64,000 nt of DNA from Staphylococcus piscifermentans (GCF_900186985.1 NZ_LT906447.1:1736001-1800000); one strand, 5' to 3'. Shown: positions 9,649 through 21,441, counted from the stretch's first letter. Notes: generated by a model from the sequence alone, not told the origin. Program-made: numbers and translations.

Positions 9649-11055
9649 TTATAAGATAAATGCACTTAAATCTTTATTAGTAGAAATAGATTTCAATTTA
9701 TCATCAACATATTGTGCAGTAATATCTACCACTGCGTTCGGCATGCCAGGTGCTTCATACGACAGATCTTCTAGCATTTTTTCTAAAATGGTATGCAAAC
9801 GTCTTGCTCCGATATTGTCTGTATCTTGGTTGACTTGGTAAGCAATTTCAGCGAGGCGTGTAATTGCTTCATCTGTGAAGTTAACCGTCACTTCTTCTGT
9901 TTGCAAGAGCGCTTCATATTGTTTAATCAATGATAATTTCGGTTCTTTAAGAATATTCACAAAATCCTCAACTGATAAACTATCTAATTCCACTCTGATT
10001 GGGAAACGTCCTTGCAGTTCCGGAATTAAATCGCTCGGTTTAGATACATGGAATGCACCTGCCCCGATAAATAGCATATGTTCTGTGTTGACACTGCCAT
10101 ATTTAGTTTGCACGACACTTCCTTCAACAATTGGCAAGATATCTCTTTGTACACCTTGTCTTGAAACGTCTTGTCCGCCTTGTTGATTATTGCTGGCTAC
10201 TTTATCTACTTCATCGATAAAGATAATGCCCATCTGTTCTGCTAATTCTAATGCTTCTTGGTTGGCTGTTTCATGATCGATTAATTCATCAGCATATTCA
10301 TCAGCCAAGATTTTGCGTGCTGATTTAACTGGCACTTCACGTTCTACTTTTTTCTTCGGCATCAATTGGTTCATCATATCTTGAACTTGTTGATTTTGAT
10401 TTGTACCAAGCATTCCCATAGCACCAGGATCTTGTTCAACTTTAATACGGACTTTTTCTTCTTCTAATTCTCCGTTTTGCAATTGACGTTTGATTTCAGA
10501 ACGTTTCGTTTTGATTTCCTCAGTCGGCGGCTCTTCATCTTCCTCTTCGTTGTTACCGAAGCTAGGCATCATACCGCCGAAAATAGATTCAAAAGGATTT
10601 CCAGCATTTTGATTCGCTTTCTTCTTCATACTCGGTACAAGCAATTTCACTAATTTGTCGTTAGCTTTTTTAATTGCTTCATCTTTCACTTTATCTTTTC
10701 TATCTTCTTTTACAAGTCTTACAGCAACGTCTACCAAATCACGAACCATGCTTTCTACGTCACGACCCACATAGCCGACTTCCGTGAACTTAGTTGCTTC
10801 TACTTTAATAAACGGTGCCCCGACAATTTTTGCCATTCTGCGAGCAATTTCTGTTTTACCTACACCAGTTGGTCCGATCATCAAGATATTTTTCGGAACA
10901 ATTTCTTGTTTCAATTCCTCATCTAATTGACTGCGACGATATCTGTTTCTTAAAGCTATGGCTACTTTTTTCTTAGCATCATTTTGCCCGACAATGTACT
11001 CGTTTAATTGAGACACAATGTCTTTTGGGGTAAGTTTGATTGCGCTAGCATCCAT
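9649..11055 (-). CDS. hslU: HslU ATPase subunit of the HslUV protease
   Basis: AAA+ unfoldase that feeds substrates into HslV. The frame opens at a TTG six codons upstream (11073), but GGAGGT lies inside that extension and points to the ATG at 11055 ([10 protein letters not shown]), giving 468 residues. Walker A is GPTGVGKT near residue 57, and Walker B is IIFIDEVDK near residue 250. The intermediate domain (about 110-240) is charged. The C-terminal tail ends in SAFIL and would insert between HslV subunits. It lies 86 bases after hslV and 32 before codY, within one operon. Confidence 0.97.
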   Translation of the reverse strand: MDASAIKLTPKDIVSQLNEYIVGQNDAKKKVAIALRNRYRRSQLDEELKQEIVPKNILMIGPTGVGKTEIARRMAKIVGAPFIKVEATKFTEVGYVGRDVESMVRDLVDVAVRLVKEDRKDKVKDEAIKKANDKLVKLLVPSMKKKANQNAGNPFESIFGGMMPSFGNNEEEDEEPPTEEIKTKRSEIKRQLQNGELEEEKVRIKVEQDPGAMGMLGTNQNQQVQDMMNQLMPKKKVEREVPVKSARKILADEYADELIDHETANQEALELAEQMGIIFIDEVDKVASNNQQGGQDVSRQGVQRDILPIVEGSVVQTKYGSVNTEHMLFIGAGAFHVSKPSDLIPELQGRFPIRVELDSLSVEDFVNILKEPKLSLIKQYEALLQTEEVTVNFTDEAITRLAEIAYQVNQDTDNIGARRLHTILEKMLEDLSYEAPGMPNAVVDITAQYVDDKLKSISTNKDLSAFIL

Positions 11056-11141
11056 CCGTCGTTCAACCTCCAATATTTCAAAATTTACTCATTTCCATTT
11101 CTCAGGAAAAATATTGTTGTTTAATATTCCCAAAAGAATAC

Positions 11142-11681
11142 TTATAATTCTTCGACAATAATGTTGTCATTTGTGAAGACACAAATTTCTGAAGCGACTT
11201 TTAAACTTGCATATGCGATATCTTTTGCTGCCATTTCTGTATGACGTTTTAATGCACGTCCGGCACTTAAAGCGTAATTACCGCCTGAACCGATAGCTAT
11301 CAAATCGTCATCCGGTGAAATTACTTCCCCAGTACCGCTTACTACAAGAATAGAGTTCTTGTCCATTACAATCAGCATTGCTTCAAGTTGACGCAGCTGT
11401 TTATCGCCTCTCCATTCTTGAGCAAGTTCTACGGCTGCACGTTCTAAATTACCGCTGAATTCTTGCAACTTAGTTTCGAATTTTTCGAAAAGTGTAAAAG
11501 CATCTGCAACACTGCCTGCAAATCCGGCTAGAACCTTGCCGTCATATAATCTGCGGACTTTACGTGCTGTCTGCTTCATAATTACTTGTTCGCCAAGCGT
11601 AACTTGACCGTCGCCGGCCATTGCGGCATGACCATTTTGTCTAACAGCAAATATTGTTGTCGCATGAATTGAGTTATTCAT
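11142..11681 (-). CDS. hslV: HslV proteasome-like peptidase subunit
   Basis: Threonine protease of the two-component HslUV complex. It has 179 residues. The conserved core begins [12 protein letters not shown], aligning the catalytic Thr with Thr8. As in other staphylococci, there are therefore a few residues before it that would have to be removed or tolerated. GDGQVTLG and the [14 protein letters not shown] segment are present. ATG with AAAGGAG. Three bases separate it from the xerC stop, so translation is probably coupled. Confidence 0.96.
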   Translation of the reverse strand: MNNSIHATTIFAVRQNGHAAMAGDGQVTLGEQVIMKQTARKVRRLYDGKVLAGFAGSVADAFTLFEKFETKLQEFSGNLERAAVELAQEWRGDKQLRQLEAMLIVMDKNSILVVSGTGEVISPDDDLIAIGSGGNYALSAGRALKRHTEMAAKDIAYASLKVASEICVFTNDNIIVEEL

Positions 11682-11683
11682 TA

Positions 11684-12574
11684 TTATTTCTCCTTTTTAG
11701 CTCGAGGATGTGCATTTAAATAAACTTTACGCAATTGTTGGTTTGAAACATGCGTATATCGACCAGTAGTTGATAAGTTGACATGACCGAGAAGAGATTG
11801 GACTGTTCGCAAATCAGCGCCTTCGTTCAACATATGCGTAGCAAACGTGTGACGCAGTTTATGCGGATGTATATCTGTCACTCCTGCTGTGCGTTTCACT
11901 ATATCATTTAAAACATATCGCACGCCGCGTTCAGTAATTTGGCCGCCTTTCATATTGACTAACAAGTAATCATGGCTTATATTCTGAATCGGCGGAAATA
12001 ATTCTATATAACGTTCAATACTCTCTCTGCACATATTTCCAAACGGGATAAACCGTTCCTTATTACCTTTACCTAACACTTTAACACCAGGTGAATTTAA
12101 ATCGAGATCCTCTAACTTGATGTTCACTAATTCTGAAACCCGTATGCCAGTTCCGTACAACAATTCTAAAATCACGCGGTCACGCAAACCTTTGTGACCA
12201 TCCGCTTCTACAGTTTCAAATAAAGCGCTCATTTCTTCTTCATAGAAAAAATGAGGCAGATATTGTTCTTTCTTAGGGTGAACAAGCTGTACAAAAGGAT
12301 TAACGACTGTATCGTCTTGTGTCATCCAAAATTCGTAGAAAGAACGTAACGTAGAAATTTTACGGGAAACTGTAGTTCTTTTCAAGCCTTTTGAATATAA
12401 AAATGACAAATAATTTCTAGCATCTTTATATTCAAAAGTTTTTAATTTTAAATGCTCGTGTTCTAAAAATGTATTAAATTGAACTAAATCATCGTGGTAA
12501 GACTTTAACGTATGCTTAGAAAAAAAGCGTTCTACCTTTAACATGTATAAAAAAGACTCTTGGATTTTATTCAA
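11684..12574 (-). CDS. xerC: Tyrosine recombinase XerC
   Basis: Site-specific recombinase that resolves chromosome dimers at dif with XerD. The start chosen is TTG at 12574, six bases after GGAGGGG, giving 296 residues. S. aureus XerC has 298. The frame stays open 42 codons further to a GTG at 12700 that overlaps the trmFO stop (GTGA) but has no ribosome site. The N-terminal SAM-like core-binding domain is followed by a catalytic domain with Arg in [17 protein letters not shown], then [14 protein letters not shown] holding the nucleophilic Tyr. First gene of the hslVU-codY operon. Confidence 0.94.
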   Translation of the reverse strand: MNKIQESFLYMLKVERFFSKHTLKSYHDDLVQFNTFLEHEHLKLKTFEYKDARNYLSFLYSKGLKRTTVSRKISTLRSFYEFWMTQDDTVVNPFVQLVHPKKEQYLPHFFYEEEMSALFETVEADGHKGLRDRVILELLYGTGIRVSELVNIKLEDLDLNSPGVKVLGKGNKERFIPFGNMCRESIERYIELFPPIQNISHDYLLVNMKGGQITERGVRYVLNDIVKRTAGVTDIHPHKLRHTFATHMLNEGADLRTVQSLLGHVNLSTTGRYTHVSNQQLRKVYLNAHPRAKKEK

Positions 12575-12596
12575 TAAAAACCCCTCCATCATTTGC

Positions 12597-12607
12597 ATTG
12601 TAGCATA
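12597..12607 (-). promoter_or_regulatory. Extended -10 promoter candidate for xerC-hslVU-codY
   Basis: Minus strand TATGCTACAAT (the TACAAT lies at 12597-12602, preceded by TGC), 25 bases before the xerC TTG. No good -35 is present, consistent with an extended -10 promoter. Confidence 0.4.
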
Positions 12608-12696
12608 TGGACAGAGGGAGCTGCAGTGATTTACGTCTCGAAATCGCAAACGCTTTCTAAACACAAATCTAATTTTATCAAAATATTCATAATTTA

Positions 12697-14007
12697 TCAC
12701 AAAGTTTGCTTAAAATTCTCTAAATACGTTAATGCTCGATTTGCTTGTTGTTCATAACGCTCTTTTTTATCTTTAATTCTTTTTTCTAATGAAGGGACTA
12801 AACCAAAGTTAGCATTCATCGGTTGGAAATTCTTATTATTGTTAGCGTGTGAAATATAATAAGCCATACTGCCTATCATTGTTTCGCGCGGGAAGATGAC
12901 TTCTGCTTTATCTTGGAGTTTGTGTGCGACGTTAATGCCTGCAACTAAACCGCTCGCGGCACTTTCCACATATCCTTCTACACCTGTCATTTGACCTGCA
13001 AAGTATACTTTATCATGACCTTTGAGCTGATAAGTTTCAGATAACACATCTGGCGAGTTGATAAAGGTATTACGATGCATCACACCATAACGCACAATAT
13101 CTACATTTTCTAAGCCAGGAATTAAACGGATGACTTCTTTTTGAGCACCCCATTTTAAATGTGTCTGGAATCCGACAATATTATACAACGTTCCTGCTGC
13201 ATCATCTTGACGCAATTGTACTACTGCAAATGGACGTTTTCCTGTCTTAGGATCTTCTAATCCCACTGGTTTCATCGGGCCGAATAATAACGTTTTACGC
13301 CCGCGTTCAGCCATTACTTCAAACGGCATACAACCTTCAAAGTATTTTTCTTTTTCAAATTCATTAACTGGTGCTGCCTCAGCTTCTAAAACAGCATCGT
13401 AAAAACGGTCGAATTCTTCCTCAGTCATCGGACAGTTCAAATAAGCTGCTTCACCTTTATCATAACGAGATTTCAAATAGACTTTATTCATATCAATAGA
13501 GTCTTTCTCGATAATAGGCGCCGCTGCATCATAGAAATACAATTGATCTTCGCCTGTAATCTCAACAATTTCTTTAGCAAGACCTTCAGTTGTTAAAGGA
13601 CCTGTTGCAATAATCGTATAACCTTCAGGAATAGATTCAATTTCTTCATTGATGACATTCACATTAGGATGAGATTTCAAAGTATCTGTTATAAATCCTG
13701 CAAAATCATGACGGTCTACAGCTAATGCGCCGCCAGCTGGTACGCGTGCCGCATCTGCTGCTTTGATAATTAATGAATCTAAACGGCGCATTTCTTCTTT
13801 CAATACGCCTACAGCATTTGTAAGTGAATTACCACGTAACGAATTAGAACATACTAGTTCTGCAAATTTGTCTGTATGATGTGCAGGTGTTTGCTTTACG
13901 GGACGCATTTCAATCAAATTCACTTTAATGCCTCTTTGTGCAAGCTGATACGCTGCTTCGGAACCTGCTAATCCAGCTCCGACTACATTGACTACTGTAT
14001 CTGCCAT
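12697..14007 (-). CDS. trmFO: Methylenetetrahydrofolate-tRNA-(uracil-5-)-methyltransferase TrmFO
   Basis: FAD- and folate-dependent enzyme that makes 5-methyluridine at position 54 of tRNA (the T-loop), formerly called Gid. It has 436 residues. The N-terminal dinucleotide-binding motif [10 protein letters not shown] is at residues 10-19, ending in the acidic IEMRP. The conserved [10 protein letters not shown] segment is near residues 53-62. C-terminal GIN-type FAD-binding residues lie around [14 protein letters not shown] with GGAGGA. It lies between topA and xerC, the common Firmicutes order, and a terminator separates it from topA. Confidence 0.96.
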   Translation of the reverse strand: MADTVVNVVGAGLAGSEAAYQLAQRGIKVNLIEMRPVKQTPAHHTDKFAELVCSNSLRGNSLTNAVGVLKEEMRRLDSLIIKAADAARVPAGGALAVDRHDFAGFITDTLKSHPNVNVINEEIESIPEGYTIIATGPLTTEGLAKEIVEITGEDQLYFYDAAAPIIEKDSIDMNKVYLKSRYDKGEAAYLNCPMTEEEFDRFYDAVLEAEAAPVNEFEKEKYFEGCMPFEVMAERGRKTLLFGPMKPVGLEDPKTGKRPFAVVQLRQDDAAGTLYNIVGFQTHLKWGAQKEVIRLIPGLENVDIVRYGVMHRNTFINSPDVLSETYQLKGHDKVYFAGQMTGVEGYVESAASGLVAGINVAHKLQDKAEVIFPRETMIGSMAYYISHANNNKNFQPMNANFGLVPSLEKRIKDKKERYEQQANRALTYLENFKQTL

Positions 14008-14035
14008 AAATAAATCCTCCTTATTCAGATGAAAA

Positions 14036-14076
14036 GAGGTAGGACATCAGCAATAGCAACTTAATTGTCCAACCTC
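14036..14076 (-). terminator. Terminator of topA
   Basis: Arms GAGGTTGGACA and TGTCCTACCTC with a 19-base loop, followed on the minus strand by TTTT. Confidence 0.75.
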
Positions 14077-14091
14077 TCATATCTTCACATT

Positions 14092-16161
14092 CTATTTTTG
14101 AACTTCTTCTTTATAATCACAATTTGAACAAATCACTTGGCTTGAGCGACCTTTTTTACGTTCAACCAAATAATGGTCGCATTTTGGACAACTTCTGCCG
14201 ACTGGTTTATCCCATGAGATAAAGTCACACTCAGGATAATTAGAACAGCCGTAGAAGACTCTGCCTTTTTTAGATTTACGTTCAACGACTTGGCCATCAT
14301 CGCATTTCGGACATTTAACGCCGATTTCTTTGACGATTGCTTTCGTATTGCGACAATCCGGGAAGTTTGAACATGCCATAAACTTACCGTAACGGCCCAT
14401 TTTAATTACCATTGGGGAGCCGCATTCTTCACAATCTTCTCCGGCAGGTTCATCTTTAATTTCAATTTTTTCCATTTCTTGCTCAGCACGTTCGACATCT
14501 TTTTCGAAGCCGCCATAGAAATTACCGACAACTTCTCTCCATTTGATGTCGCCCTCAGCAATTTTATCCAATAATGTTTCCATGTTTACTGTAAAATCAA
14601 CATCGATTATTTCTGGGAAGTATTCTTTCACTTGTTCATGGACGATTTCACCAAGTTCAGTCGGAACAAAGCGTTTGCTTTCCATTTTAACGTAATTACG
14701 TTTCTGAATAGTATCCAAAGTCGGTGCGTACGTAGAAGGTCGTCCGATTTTCAATTCTTCCAACGTTTTTACTAAACGTGCCTCGGTAAATCTTGGAGGT
14801 GGTTGTGTAAAGTGTTGGCTCGGTTCAATATCAGTAGCTGTTACCTTTTCACCTTCTGCAATCACTGGAAGTTTATTATTCTTCTCTTCTTCTCCTTCTT
14901 TTGATTCTACATATAAAGTCATGAAACCTTTAAATTTAATCGTTTGTCCGTTGGCGCGGAATTTCACGTCATTTTGTTCAATATCCATGGCTACAGTATC
15001 TAACACTGCAGGTGCCATTTGACTTGCTACGAAGCGGTCCCAAATTAATTTATAGAGACGATATTGATCACGAGTTAAGAATGGTTTCATATCAGCAGGT
15101 GTACGTAATGTTTTTGTTGGACGAATCGCCTCATGGGCATCTTGATCTCCTTGTTTGCCTGCCGCTGCTTTACGATGAGAGATATAATCTTTACCGTAAT
15201 TTTCAGTAATGAATTCTTTCGTTTCAGCTTTGGCGCCTGCTGAGATACGTGTTGAATCGGTACGCATATACGTAATTAAACCAACAGTACCTTGTTTTTT
15301 CAAATCAATACCTTCATATAATTGCTGTGCAATCATCATCGTTTTTCTAGCTTTGAAATTCAACTTTCTAGAAGCTTCTTGTTGAAGTGTAGAAGTCGTA
15401 AATGGATTAGCTGGATTACGCTTTTTCTCTTTCTTCGTTACTTTAGTCACTTCAAATTCGTTGCCATCTAATTGGTCCGTAATAAACTTGACGTCATCTT
15501 TATTGTTTAATTTATAAGGTTTATTTTTATAATGTAAGAATTTGGCGCTGAAAGTAGATTTCTTATAACGGAAATTACCTTCGATTTTCCAATACTCTTC
15601 CGGTTTAAAGTTTCTGATTTCATTTTCACGATCAATAATCAAGCGTAATGCTACAGATTGCACACGACCTGCTGACAGACCTTTTTTAACTTTCTTCCAT
15701 AACACTGGAGAAATATTATAACCCACAAGTCTATCTACAATACGGCGTGCTTGCTGTGCATCGACAAGGTTCAATTCAATTCCTCTTGGTGTCTTAAAGC
15801 TTTCCTTTATTGCATCTTTAGTGATTTCATTAAATACTACACGATTCTTCGCATTTTCATCTAAATCTAAAATATTCGCTAAGTGCCATGCAATCGCTTC
15901 TCCTTCACGGTCGGGGTCACTCGCTAAAAAGATTTTCTTTGCTTTTTTAGCATGTCTTTTTAATTCTTTTACGACCGGTCCTTTGCCGCGAATAGTAATA
16001 TATTTGGGTTCAAAATCTTCTTCAACATCAACGCCCATTTGGCTTCTTGGCAAATCTCTGACATGCCCCATTGATGCGATTACTTTATATCTTTTCCCTA
16101 AATATTTTTCAATTGTTTTAGCTTTTGCAGGCGACTCAACTATGACTAAATTATCAGCCAA
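14092..16161 (-). CDS. topA: DNA topoisomerase I
   Basis: Type IA enzyme that relaxes negative supercoils. It has 689 residues. The Toprim domain at the N-terminus has Glu9 and the SDPDREGE acidic triad (Asp82, Asp84, Glu88). The active-site Tyr is in [10 protein letters not shown] (Tyr298). Three four-cysteine zinc fingers fill the C-terminus, each with paired CxxC motifs (near residues 577-605, 614-645 and 653-680). The start is TTG with AAGGGGG upstream, as in S. aureus. A consensus promoter lies just before it. Confidence 0.97.
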   Translation of the reverse strand: MADNLVIVESPAKAKTIEKYLGKRYKVIASMGHVRDLPRSQMGVDVEEDFEPKYITIRGKGPVVKELKRHAKKAKKIFLASDPDREGEAIAWHLANILDLDENAKNRVVFNEITKDAIKESFKTPRGIELNLVDAQQARRIVDRLVGYNISPVLWKKVKKGLSAGRVQSVALRLIIDRENEIRNFKPEEYWKIEGNFRYKKSTFSAKFLHYKNKPYKLNNKDDVKFITDQLDGNEFEVTKVTKKEKKRNPANPFTTSTLQQEASRKLNFKARKTMMIAQQLYEGIDLKKQGTVGLITYMRTDSTRISAGAKAETKEFITENYGKDYISHRKAAAGKQGDQDAHEAIRPTKTLRTPADMKPFLTRDQYRLYKLIWDRFVASQMAPAVLDTVAMDIEQNDVKFRANGQTIKFKGFMTLYVESKEGEEEKNNKLPVIAEGEKVTATDIEPSQHFTQPPPRFTEARLVKTLEELKIGRPSTYAPTLDTIQKRNYVKMESKRFVPTELGEIVHEQVKEYFPEIIDVDFTVNMETLLDKIAEGDIKWREVVGNFYGGFEKDVERAEQEMEKIEIKDEPAGEDCEECGSPMVIKMGRYGKFMACSNFPDCRNTKAIVKEIGVKCPKCDDGQVVERKSKKGRVFYGCSNYPECDFISWDKPVGRSCPKCDHYLVERKKGRSSQVICSNCDYKEEVQK

Positions 16162-16210
16162 AGCAGATTCCCCCTTGCATTAATTAATAGCATCCTTGTT
16201 ACAAAGATAA

Positions 16211-16240
16211 ATGATAAACGGTTTATTTTACATTTGTCAA
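16211..16240 (-). promoter_or_regulatory. topA promoter
   Basis: Minus strand perfect TTGACA (16235-16240), 18-base spacer, TATCAT (16211-16216). The predicted start is about 40 bases before the topA TTG. Confidence 0.75.
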
Positions 16241-16299
16241 TATATTAATTTAGCTGCAATTCAATTTATTGCTTCTTTTACATGAAAGTATTAATCCGA

Positions 16300-17196
16300 T
16301 TACATTGTATTTCCACAATCATAATCTATTAAAATATCACCAATTTCCAACACAATAGTTGCACCTTCTTGCGCACGTTTCAAATTCCCCTTGGTCAATT
16401 CTTGAAAAATACTACCAGGCAGAACATAGACATTGCGGTTTTGCTGTAATGCTAAATCAATAGTAATTTGTGCACCGCTTCTCTCTTTCGATTCAGTTAT
16501 CAACACTCCTTGTGAAAGACCGCTGATGAGCCGATTTCTTTCAGGAAATTTATATTTGCGTGGTTCATCTTCAGGAATATACTCACTAATAGTCAAACCC
16601 TTTTCTTCTATTTCATTTCTAAGCTGTAAATTCGATTTGGGATAGTGATGTGCGTGTCCGAATGCCAAGACACCGATTGTAGGAAGATGATTTTGAAGTG
16701 CTGACTGATGGGCTTCACTGTCTGCCCCGGATGCTAATCCAGAGACAATAGTAAGTTGAGGTGTAGGAATATGTGAAAATAAAAAAGAAAGTGCATGAGC
16801 GGTATAGGCTGTTGATTGTCTAGAGCCGACTACTCCTAAATAATGTGTATGCTGTAATAATTCAATATTGCCTTTGTAAAAAAGAATAAACGGAGGATCA
16901 TAGATTTCCTTTAACAAGCATGGATAAGTGGCATCGTAGATAGAAATATATTTCACGCCATGTTGATTGAGGTTGTTTAAAATAGTAGAGATACTTAGTT
17001 CAGAATAGCGTGTGAGATAAGCTGCAGGGGTTCGTATTTTGCTTGTATAAGTAAATTGTCGAAGATTTGTCATTTTATCTGAAGGGGTTAAGCTTAAAAA
17101 AAGAGGACAGAATTTGAAGAGCCGTATCATTTGCTGTGTTGTATAACCAGCGTAACGGAGTTTTAGGAGTTCTAGAGTTGATTCATGTTGTGTCAT
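16300..17196 (-). CDS. dprA: DNA processing protein DprA (Smf)
   Basis: Binds incoming single-stranded DNA in natural transformation and loads RecA. It has 298 residues. A helical N-terminal region (about 1-80) precedes the Rossmann-like DprA domain with GVVGSRQST, SGLASGADSEAH and the GLSQGVLITESKERSGA segment. A short C-terminus lacks the extra winged helix found in some species. ATG with AGGAA upstream. It has its own promoter and sits between sucD and topA as in other staphylococci, except that the S. aureus lytN-fmhC pair is absent here. Confidence 0.94.
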   Translation of the reverse strand: MTQHESTLELLKLRYAGYTTQQMIRLFKFCPLFLSLTPSDKMTNLRQFTYTSKIRTPAAYLTRYSELSISTILNNLNQHGVKYISIYDATYPCLLKEIYDPPFILFYKGNIELLQHTHYLGVVGSRQSTAYTAHALSFLFSHIPTPQLTIVSGLASGADSEAHQSALQNHLPTIGVLAFGHAHHYPKSNLQLRNEIEEKGLTISEYIPEDEPRKYKFPERNRLISGLSQGVLITESKERSGAQITIDLALQQNRNVYVLPGSIFQELTKGNLKRAQEGATIVLEIGDILIDYDCGNTM

Positions 17197-17228
17197 AAAT
17201 TTCCTGCTTTCTATGTAGTTTAATATTT

Positions 17229-17256
17229 ATTATACCTTGTCAGCCGATATTCTCAA
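17229..17256 (-). promoter_or_regulatory. dprA promoter
   Basis: Minus strand TTGAGA (17251-17256), 16-base spacer, perfect TATAAT (17229-17234), about 32 bases before the dprA ATG. Confidence 0.7.
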
Positions 17257-17358
17257 AATAGTTACTTAATTGTTATGAAACTAATCTGCCGAGTTTCTAC
17301 TATTGTATATGGCATTTCTTATAACAAATAAAACCGATAAGTTTACTCAACTTAAATT

Positions 17359-17403
17359 GTAAAAAAGCATAGATTTGCACTTTTTCGTACAAATCCATGC
17401 TTT
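17359..17403 (-). terminator. Terminator of sucCD
   Basis: Fourteen-base arms AAAGCATAGATTTG/CAAATCCATGCTTT (17364-17377 and 17390-17403, one wobble), with six T's following on the minus strand. Confidence 0.85.
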
Positions 17404-17431
17404 CAATATTGAATAATAATGTGATTTCAAA

Positions 17432-18346
17432 TTAAGAGTCTTTTTTGACTGTTAATAAATCTTCGTAGATACCTGCTTCTTTAGCCGCTTCAATTAAAGT
17501 AGAACCGATTTCAGAAGGAGTATCTGCTGTTTTCACGCCATTTTCGTTCAATGTTTTGATTTTTTCTTTTGCAGTACCTTTACCGCCAGAAATAATCGCA
17601 CCAGCGTGACCCATACGTTTACCTGGAGGAGCTGTTTGACCACCAATGAAGCCTACAACTGGTTTAGTCATATTTTTGCTGATCCATTCAGCAGCTTCTT
17701 CTTCAGCAGTTCCGCCGATTTCACCGATCATTACAACAGCTTTTGTTTCAGGATCTTTATTAAATGCATCTAATACATCGATAAAGTTAGTACCGTTAAC
17801 TGGGTCGCCACCGATACCAACAGCTGATGATTGACCAATACCCTCTTCAGTCAATTGATGTACAGCTTCGTAAGTTAATGTACCAGAACGTGATACTACG
17901 CCGACGTGACCTCTTTTGTGGATATAACCAGGCATAATTCCGATTTTACAATCATCAGGAGAAATAACACCTGGGCAGTTAGGTCCGATTAAACGAGTGT
18001 TTTTATCTTCTAAATAACGAACAACTTTAACCATATCTAAAACAGGAATGTGTTCAGTAATACAGATTGCTAAATCTAAATCTGCATCCGCACATTCTAA
18101 AATTGCATCTGCTGCAAATGGAGCTGGAACATAAATTACTGAAACATTTGCACCAGTTTCTTCTTTCGCTTCTTCTACTGTATTAAATACAGGTACACCT
18201 TCTACAACTTGTCCACCTTTACCAGGCGTAACACCTGCAACGATTTGAGTACCATACTCAAGCATTTGTTTTGTATGGAAAAGGGCTGTAGACCCTGTGA
18301 TACCTTGTACGATTACTTTTGTATTCTTATCAACATATACGCTCAT
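17432..18346 (-). CDS. sucD: Succinyl-CoA synthetase alpha subunit
   Basis: With SucC it converts succinyl-CoA to succinate with substrate-level phosphorylation in the TCA cycle. It has 304 residues. The N-terminal CoA-binding Rossmann domain has [14 protein letters not shown], and the ligase domain has [10 protein letters not shown]. The phosphorylated histidine is His247 in [13 protein letters not shown] 20 bases after the sucC stop, with an AAGGA about twelve bases upstream. Cotranscribed with sucC and followed by a strong terminator. Confidence 0.97.
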   Translation of the reverse strand: MSVYVDKNTKVIVQGITGSTALFHTKQMLEYGTQIVAGVTPGKGGQVVEGVPVFNTVEEAKEETGANVSVIYVPAPFAADAILECADADLDLAICITEHIPVLDMVKVVRYLEDKNTRLIGPNCPGVISPDDCKIGIMPGYIHKRGHVGVVSRSGTLTYEAVHQLTEEGIGQSSAVGIGGDPVNGTNFIDVLDAFNKDPETKAVVMIGEIGGTAEEEAAEWISKNMTKPVVGFIGGQTAPPGKRMGHAGAIISGGKGTAKEKIKTLNENGVKTADTPSEIGSTLIEAAKEAGIYEDLLTVKKDS

Positions 18347-18366
18347 CTTAGTGTCTCATCCTTTCC

Positions 18367-19533
18367 TTAGACTTCTTTGACAAGTTTGACAATTTTTTGA
18401 GCGCCTTCAGCCATAGTTGCTGCTGGCTCAATTGCTAAACCTGAATCTTTTAAGATTTGTTTACCGATTTCAACATTAGTACCTTCAAGACGTACTACTA
18501 AAGGTAATGTTAAGTCGACTTCTTTAACTGCTGCTACGATACCTTCTGCAATAACATCACAACGCATGATTCCACCGAAGATATTAACGAAAATACCTTT
18601 AACGTTGTCATCACCTAAAATGATTTTGAATGCTTCAGTAACTTTTTCTTTCGTAGCGCCGCCTCCTACGTCTAAGAAGTTTGCAGGATTTCCGCCAAAA
18701 TGATTGATAGTATCCATAGTCGCCATAGCTAATCCGGCACCATTAACCATACAGCCGATGTCGCCATCTAAAGCGATATAAGATAAATCATATTTAGAAG
18801 CTTCGATTTCTTTTGGATCTTCTTCTTCTAAGTCACGTAATTCTTGAATATCTTTGTGTCTGAATAAAGCGTTATCGTCAAAGTTGATTTTAGCATCTAA
18901 AGCTAATACATCGCCTTCACCAGTTAATACTAGTGGGTTGATTTCAACGATTGAGCAATCTTTTTCAATAAATACATTGTATAAAGAAATTAAGAATTTA
19001 GCTGCTTTGTTGATTGATTCTTTCGGAATATTAATATTGAAAGCAATACGACGCGCTTGGAATGGTGCTAAACCAACAACAGGGTCGATTGTTTCTTTAA
19101 AGATTTTTTCCGGAGATTTAGCCGCTACTTCTTCAATTTCAGTTCCGCCTTCTTCAGAAGCCATCAAAGTAACACGGTCAGTTGCACGGTCGATAACGAA
19201 GCCGACATAATATTCTTTCTTAATATCAGCGCCTTCTTCGATATACAAACGTTTAACTTCTTTACCTTCTGGGCCAGTTTGGTGAGTTACAAGTTGTTTC
19301 CCAAGTAATTCGTTAGCATAAGTTTCCACTTCAGATAATGACTTTGCGATTTTAACGCCGCCAGCTTTACCTCTACCCCCAGCGTGGATTTGTGCTTTTA
19401 CAACATAAACATCAGTGTCTAATTCTTTAGCTTTTTCTACTGCTTCGTCTGCAGTGAATGCTACACGTCCTTCTGGAACGGGAACGCCCATAGAACGAAA
19501 GATTTGTTTTCCTTGATACTCGTGGATATTCAT
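18367..19533 (-). CDS. sucC: Succinyl-CoA synthetase beta subunit
   Basis: Nucleotide-binding subunit of succinyl-CoA synthetase. It has 388 residues. The N-terminal ATP-grasp domain starts [20 protein letters not shown] and includes the glycine-rich [14 protein letters not shown]. The C-terminal ligase domain has [10 protein letters not shown] and [12 protein letters not shown] with GGAGG. It leads the sucCD operon with a TTGACA promoter and a probable CcpA site immediately upstream. Confidence 0.97.
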   Translation of the reverse strand: MNIHEYQGKQIFRSMGVPVPEGRVAFTADEAVEKAKELDTDVYVVKAQIHAGGRGKAGGVKIAKSLSEVETYANELLGKQLVTHQTGPEGKEVKRLYIEEGADIKKEYYVGFVIDRATDRVTLMASEEGGTEIEEVAAKSPEKIFKETIDPVVGLAPFQARRIAFNINIPKESINKAAKFLISLYNVFIEKDCSIVEINPLVLTGEGDVLALDAKINFDDNALFRHKDIQELRDLEEEDPKEIEASKYDLSYIALDGDIGCMVNGAGLAMATMDTINHFGGNPANFLDVGGGATKEKVTEAFKIILGDDNVKGIFVNIFGGIMRCDVIAEGIVAAVKEVDLTLPLVVRLEGTNVEIGKQILKDSGLAIEPAATMAEGAQKIVKLVKEV

Positions 19534-19582
19534 TCTCCATCCTCCTGTTTCTTAGGTTAAGTACATTGTTAATTATAGAAAA

Positions 19583-19596
19583 TGTAAGCGCTATTG
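19583..19596. promoter_or_regulatory. Probable cre (CcpA) site at the sucC promoter
   Basis: TGTAAGCGCTATTG matches the catabolite-response consensus TGWAARCGYTWNCW at twelve of fourteen positions. It overlaps the -10 and start region of the sucCD promoter, a position where CcpA represses. TCA-cycle genes are known glucose-repressed targets in staphylococci. Confidence 0.5.
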
Positions 19597-19623
19597 TAAA
19601 CTGAAAGAGGCTCTTTTTGTCAA
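19593..19623 (-). promoter_or_regulatory. sucCD promoter
   Basis: Minus strand perfect TTGACA (19618-19623) and TTACAAT (19593-19599). The spacer is 18 or 19 bases depending on the -10 frame. Confidence 0.6.
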
Positions 19624-19734
19624 TTTTGTTAAAATTTGGATTAAAGCCTGAAACCTTGCGCCAAAAGAGTTTGTTACTATTTGACACAGATTTCATCATA
19701 GATAGTATATTACACAACGTTGCTCAACATTTTC

Positions 19735-20523
19735 CTAGAAATTATCTTTTTTCTGTTGAACTATCGATTTGATTGGTTCAAAGGATTTTCTATGTTCGGG
19801 TATCACACCAAATTGTTGAATACCTTCCAAATGTGCCTTTGTGCCATATCCTACATTGTGCTCAAAATCATAACCAGGATACTGTTCAGCAAGTTGGTGC
19901 ATATATGCATCTCTGTGCTCTTTAGCTAAGATACTTGCTGCCGCTATCGATACGCTTTTGGCATCTCCTTTAATAATCGATGACTGAGTAATATCTAACG
20001 GTAATTCCATTGCATCTATTAATAAATGTGTTGGTGGAATTGCTAAATTTTCTATGGCACGCATCATCGCCACTTGTGTTGCTTGATAAATATTTAAATC
20101 ATCAATTTCTTCTGGACTTGCTTTGCCATATGCATAAGCGGCAGTCCCTTCAATTAAGGCTTCCGCTAATGTCTGACGCTTCGCTGCACTTACCTTTTTA
20201 GAGTCATCCAATCCATAATAGGCATGATCAGCGTTCAAAATGACTGCACAAGCTACTACCGGCCCTGCTAATGGTCCGCGTCCGACTTCATCAATACCGC
20301 AAATCACTGCGTCAGATTGTTCCTGTAATATAGCCGCTTCATATTGCGTCATCTCTTTATAATGTGCAATCATAGCCGCTTCTTTCTCCAGCTGTTTCTT
20401 ACGACGAGATATAGCCTGCTGCACACCCTTACGTTCATCTTGATTCCATTCGGATGCTTCTAATGTTTGTAAATCTTGAATATCATTTAATAATTCTTTT
20501 ACTTCTTTAATAGAATAGCTCAT
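19735..20523 (-). CDS. rnhB: Ribonuclease HII
   Basis: Removes ribonucleotides misincorporated in DNA and RNA primers. It has 262 residues. The first metal-binding acids are Asp78-Glu79 in [13 protein letters not shown], and further acids lie in LDDSKK and LIDAMELP. A longer N-terminal extension (about 70 residues, helical) precedes the catalytic core, as is usual in Firmicutes. Its ATG overlaps the rbgA stop by one base (TAATG), so translation is coupled. Confidence 0.96.
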   Translation of the reverse strand: MSYSIKEVKELLNDIQDLQTLEASEWNQDERKGVQQAISRRKKQLEKEAAMIAHYKEMTQYEAAILQEQSDAVICGIDEVGRGPLAGPVVACAVILNADHAYYGLDDSKKVSAAKRQTLAEALIEGTAAYAYGKASPEEIDDLNIYQATQVAMMRAIENLAIPPTHLLIDAMELPLDITQSSIIKGDAKSVSIAAASILAKEHRDAYMHQLAEQYPGYDFEHNVGYGTKAHLEGIQQFGVIPEHRKSFEPIKSIVQQKKDNF

Positions 20524-21392
20524 TATTTAATCTCGTCTGCCATTTCTTTATAAATATCAAAACTATGTGTGCCTAATTTACCATTACGCATATCATTTAT
20601 AATTAAATCAATTACTGTTTCATAATCTACTTCATTACCGCGTTGCAACGCCCCTCTTCTGCGCCCAATCGCATCAAACCATTCTAAGTTTTCCGCTTCG
20701 GCATCCAAATCCACATTGAAATGCTGTTGCAAGGCTGCTAAATCATGTGCTTTGAAGAAATCCAAACCATAAATAGCGACATCGTCTAGATGCACAATAC
20801 TATCTTTAATTGCGCCTGTCAGGCTTAATTTTTTTCCCACTGTCTGATCTTCGAATTTCGGCCAAAGAATTCCTGGTGTGTCTAATAACTGTAAGGATTT
20901 CCCTACTTTAATCCATTGCTGCTGTTTCGTAACACCAGGTGTATTGCCTGTCTTTGCAATCGCTCTGTTCGCTAATTTATTAATTAACGTTGACTTGCCG
21001 ACGTTAGGAATACCGACAATCATGGCACGAATGGCACGCGGTTTTAAACCTTTAGCTTTATCACGTTCGAACTTTTCTTTTGTCGCTTCAATTGCTGCTT
21101 GTTCTACTTGTTTAAGTCCTTTGCCATGCTTAGCATCTACAGCTACGGGATAATAGCCTTTGCTTCTGAAGTATTCTTCCCATTTTGCAATTTCACTTAA
21201 ATTAGCCATATCTTTTTTATTTAAAATAACCACTCTTGGTTTATTTTGAATGACTTCATCAATCATCGGGTTACGCGAACTATATGGAATACGTGCGTCT
21301 ACTAATTCAAACACTACATCCACTTTCTTAAGTTGTTCTGACACTTCACGTTTAGCTTTCGCCATGTGTCCTGGATACCATTGAATAACCAT
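20523..21392 (-). CDS. rbgA: Ribosome biogenesis GTPase RbgA (YlqF)
   Basis: Circularly permuted GTPase required for late 50S subunit assembly. It has 289 residues. The permuted motif order is visible: G4 NKKD at residues 58-61, then G1 GIPNVGKS at 127-134, then G3 DTPG at 171-174. A C-terminal RNA-binding helical domain follows. The N-terminal [13 protein letters not shown] is characteristic. ATG with AAGGTGAT. It has its own promoter and leads the rbgA-rnhB pair. In many Firmicutes rplS lies just upstream, but here 29 kb intervenes. Confidence 0.97.
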   Translation of the reverse strand: MVIQWYPGHMAKAKREVSEQLKKVDVVFELVDARIPYSSRNPMIDEVIQNKPRVVILNKKDMANLSEIAKWEEYFRSKGYYPVAVDAKHGKGLKQVEQAAIEATKEKFERDKAKGLKPRAIRAMIVGIPNVGKSTLINKLANRAIAKTGNTPGVTKQQQWIKVGKSLQLLDTPGILWPKFEDQTVGKKLSLTGAIKDSIVHLDDVAIYGLDFFKAHDLAALQQHFNVDLDAEAENLEWFDAIGRRRGALQRGNEVDYETVIDLIINDMRNGKLGTHSFDIYKEMADEIK

Positions 21393-21441
21393 TTTTCATC
21401 ACCTTTCAGTATTACTTTATTGATCCTTTCAGATTCTCTTA

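Noticed and set aside
19427-19717. 96-codon minus-strand frame overlapping the sucC start
   Set aside because: It runs through the sucCD promoter and into sucC in another frame. SucC is clearly the real gene.
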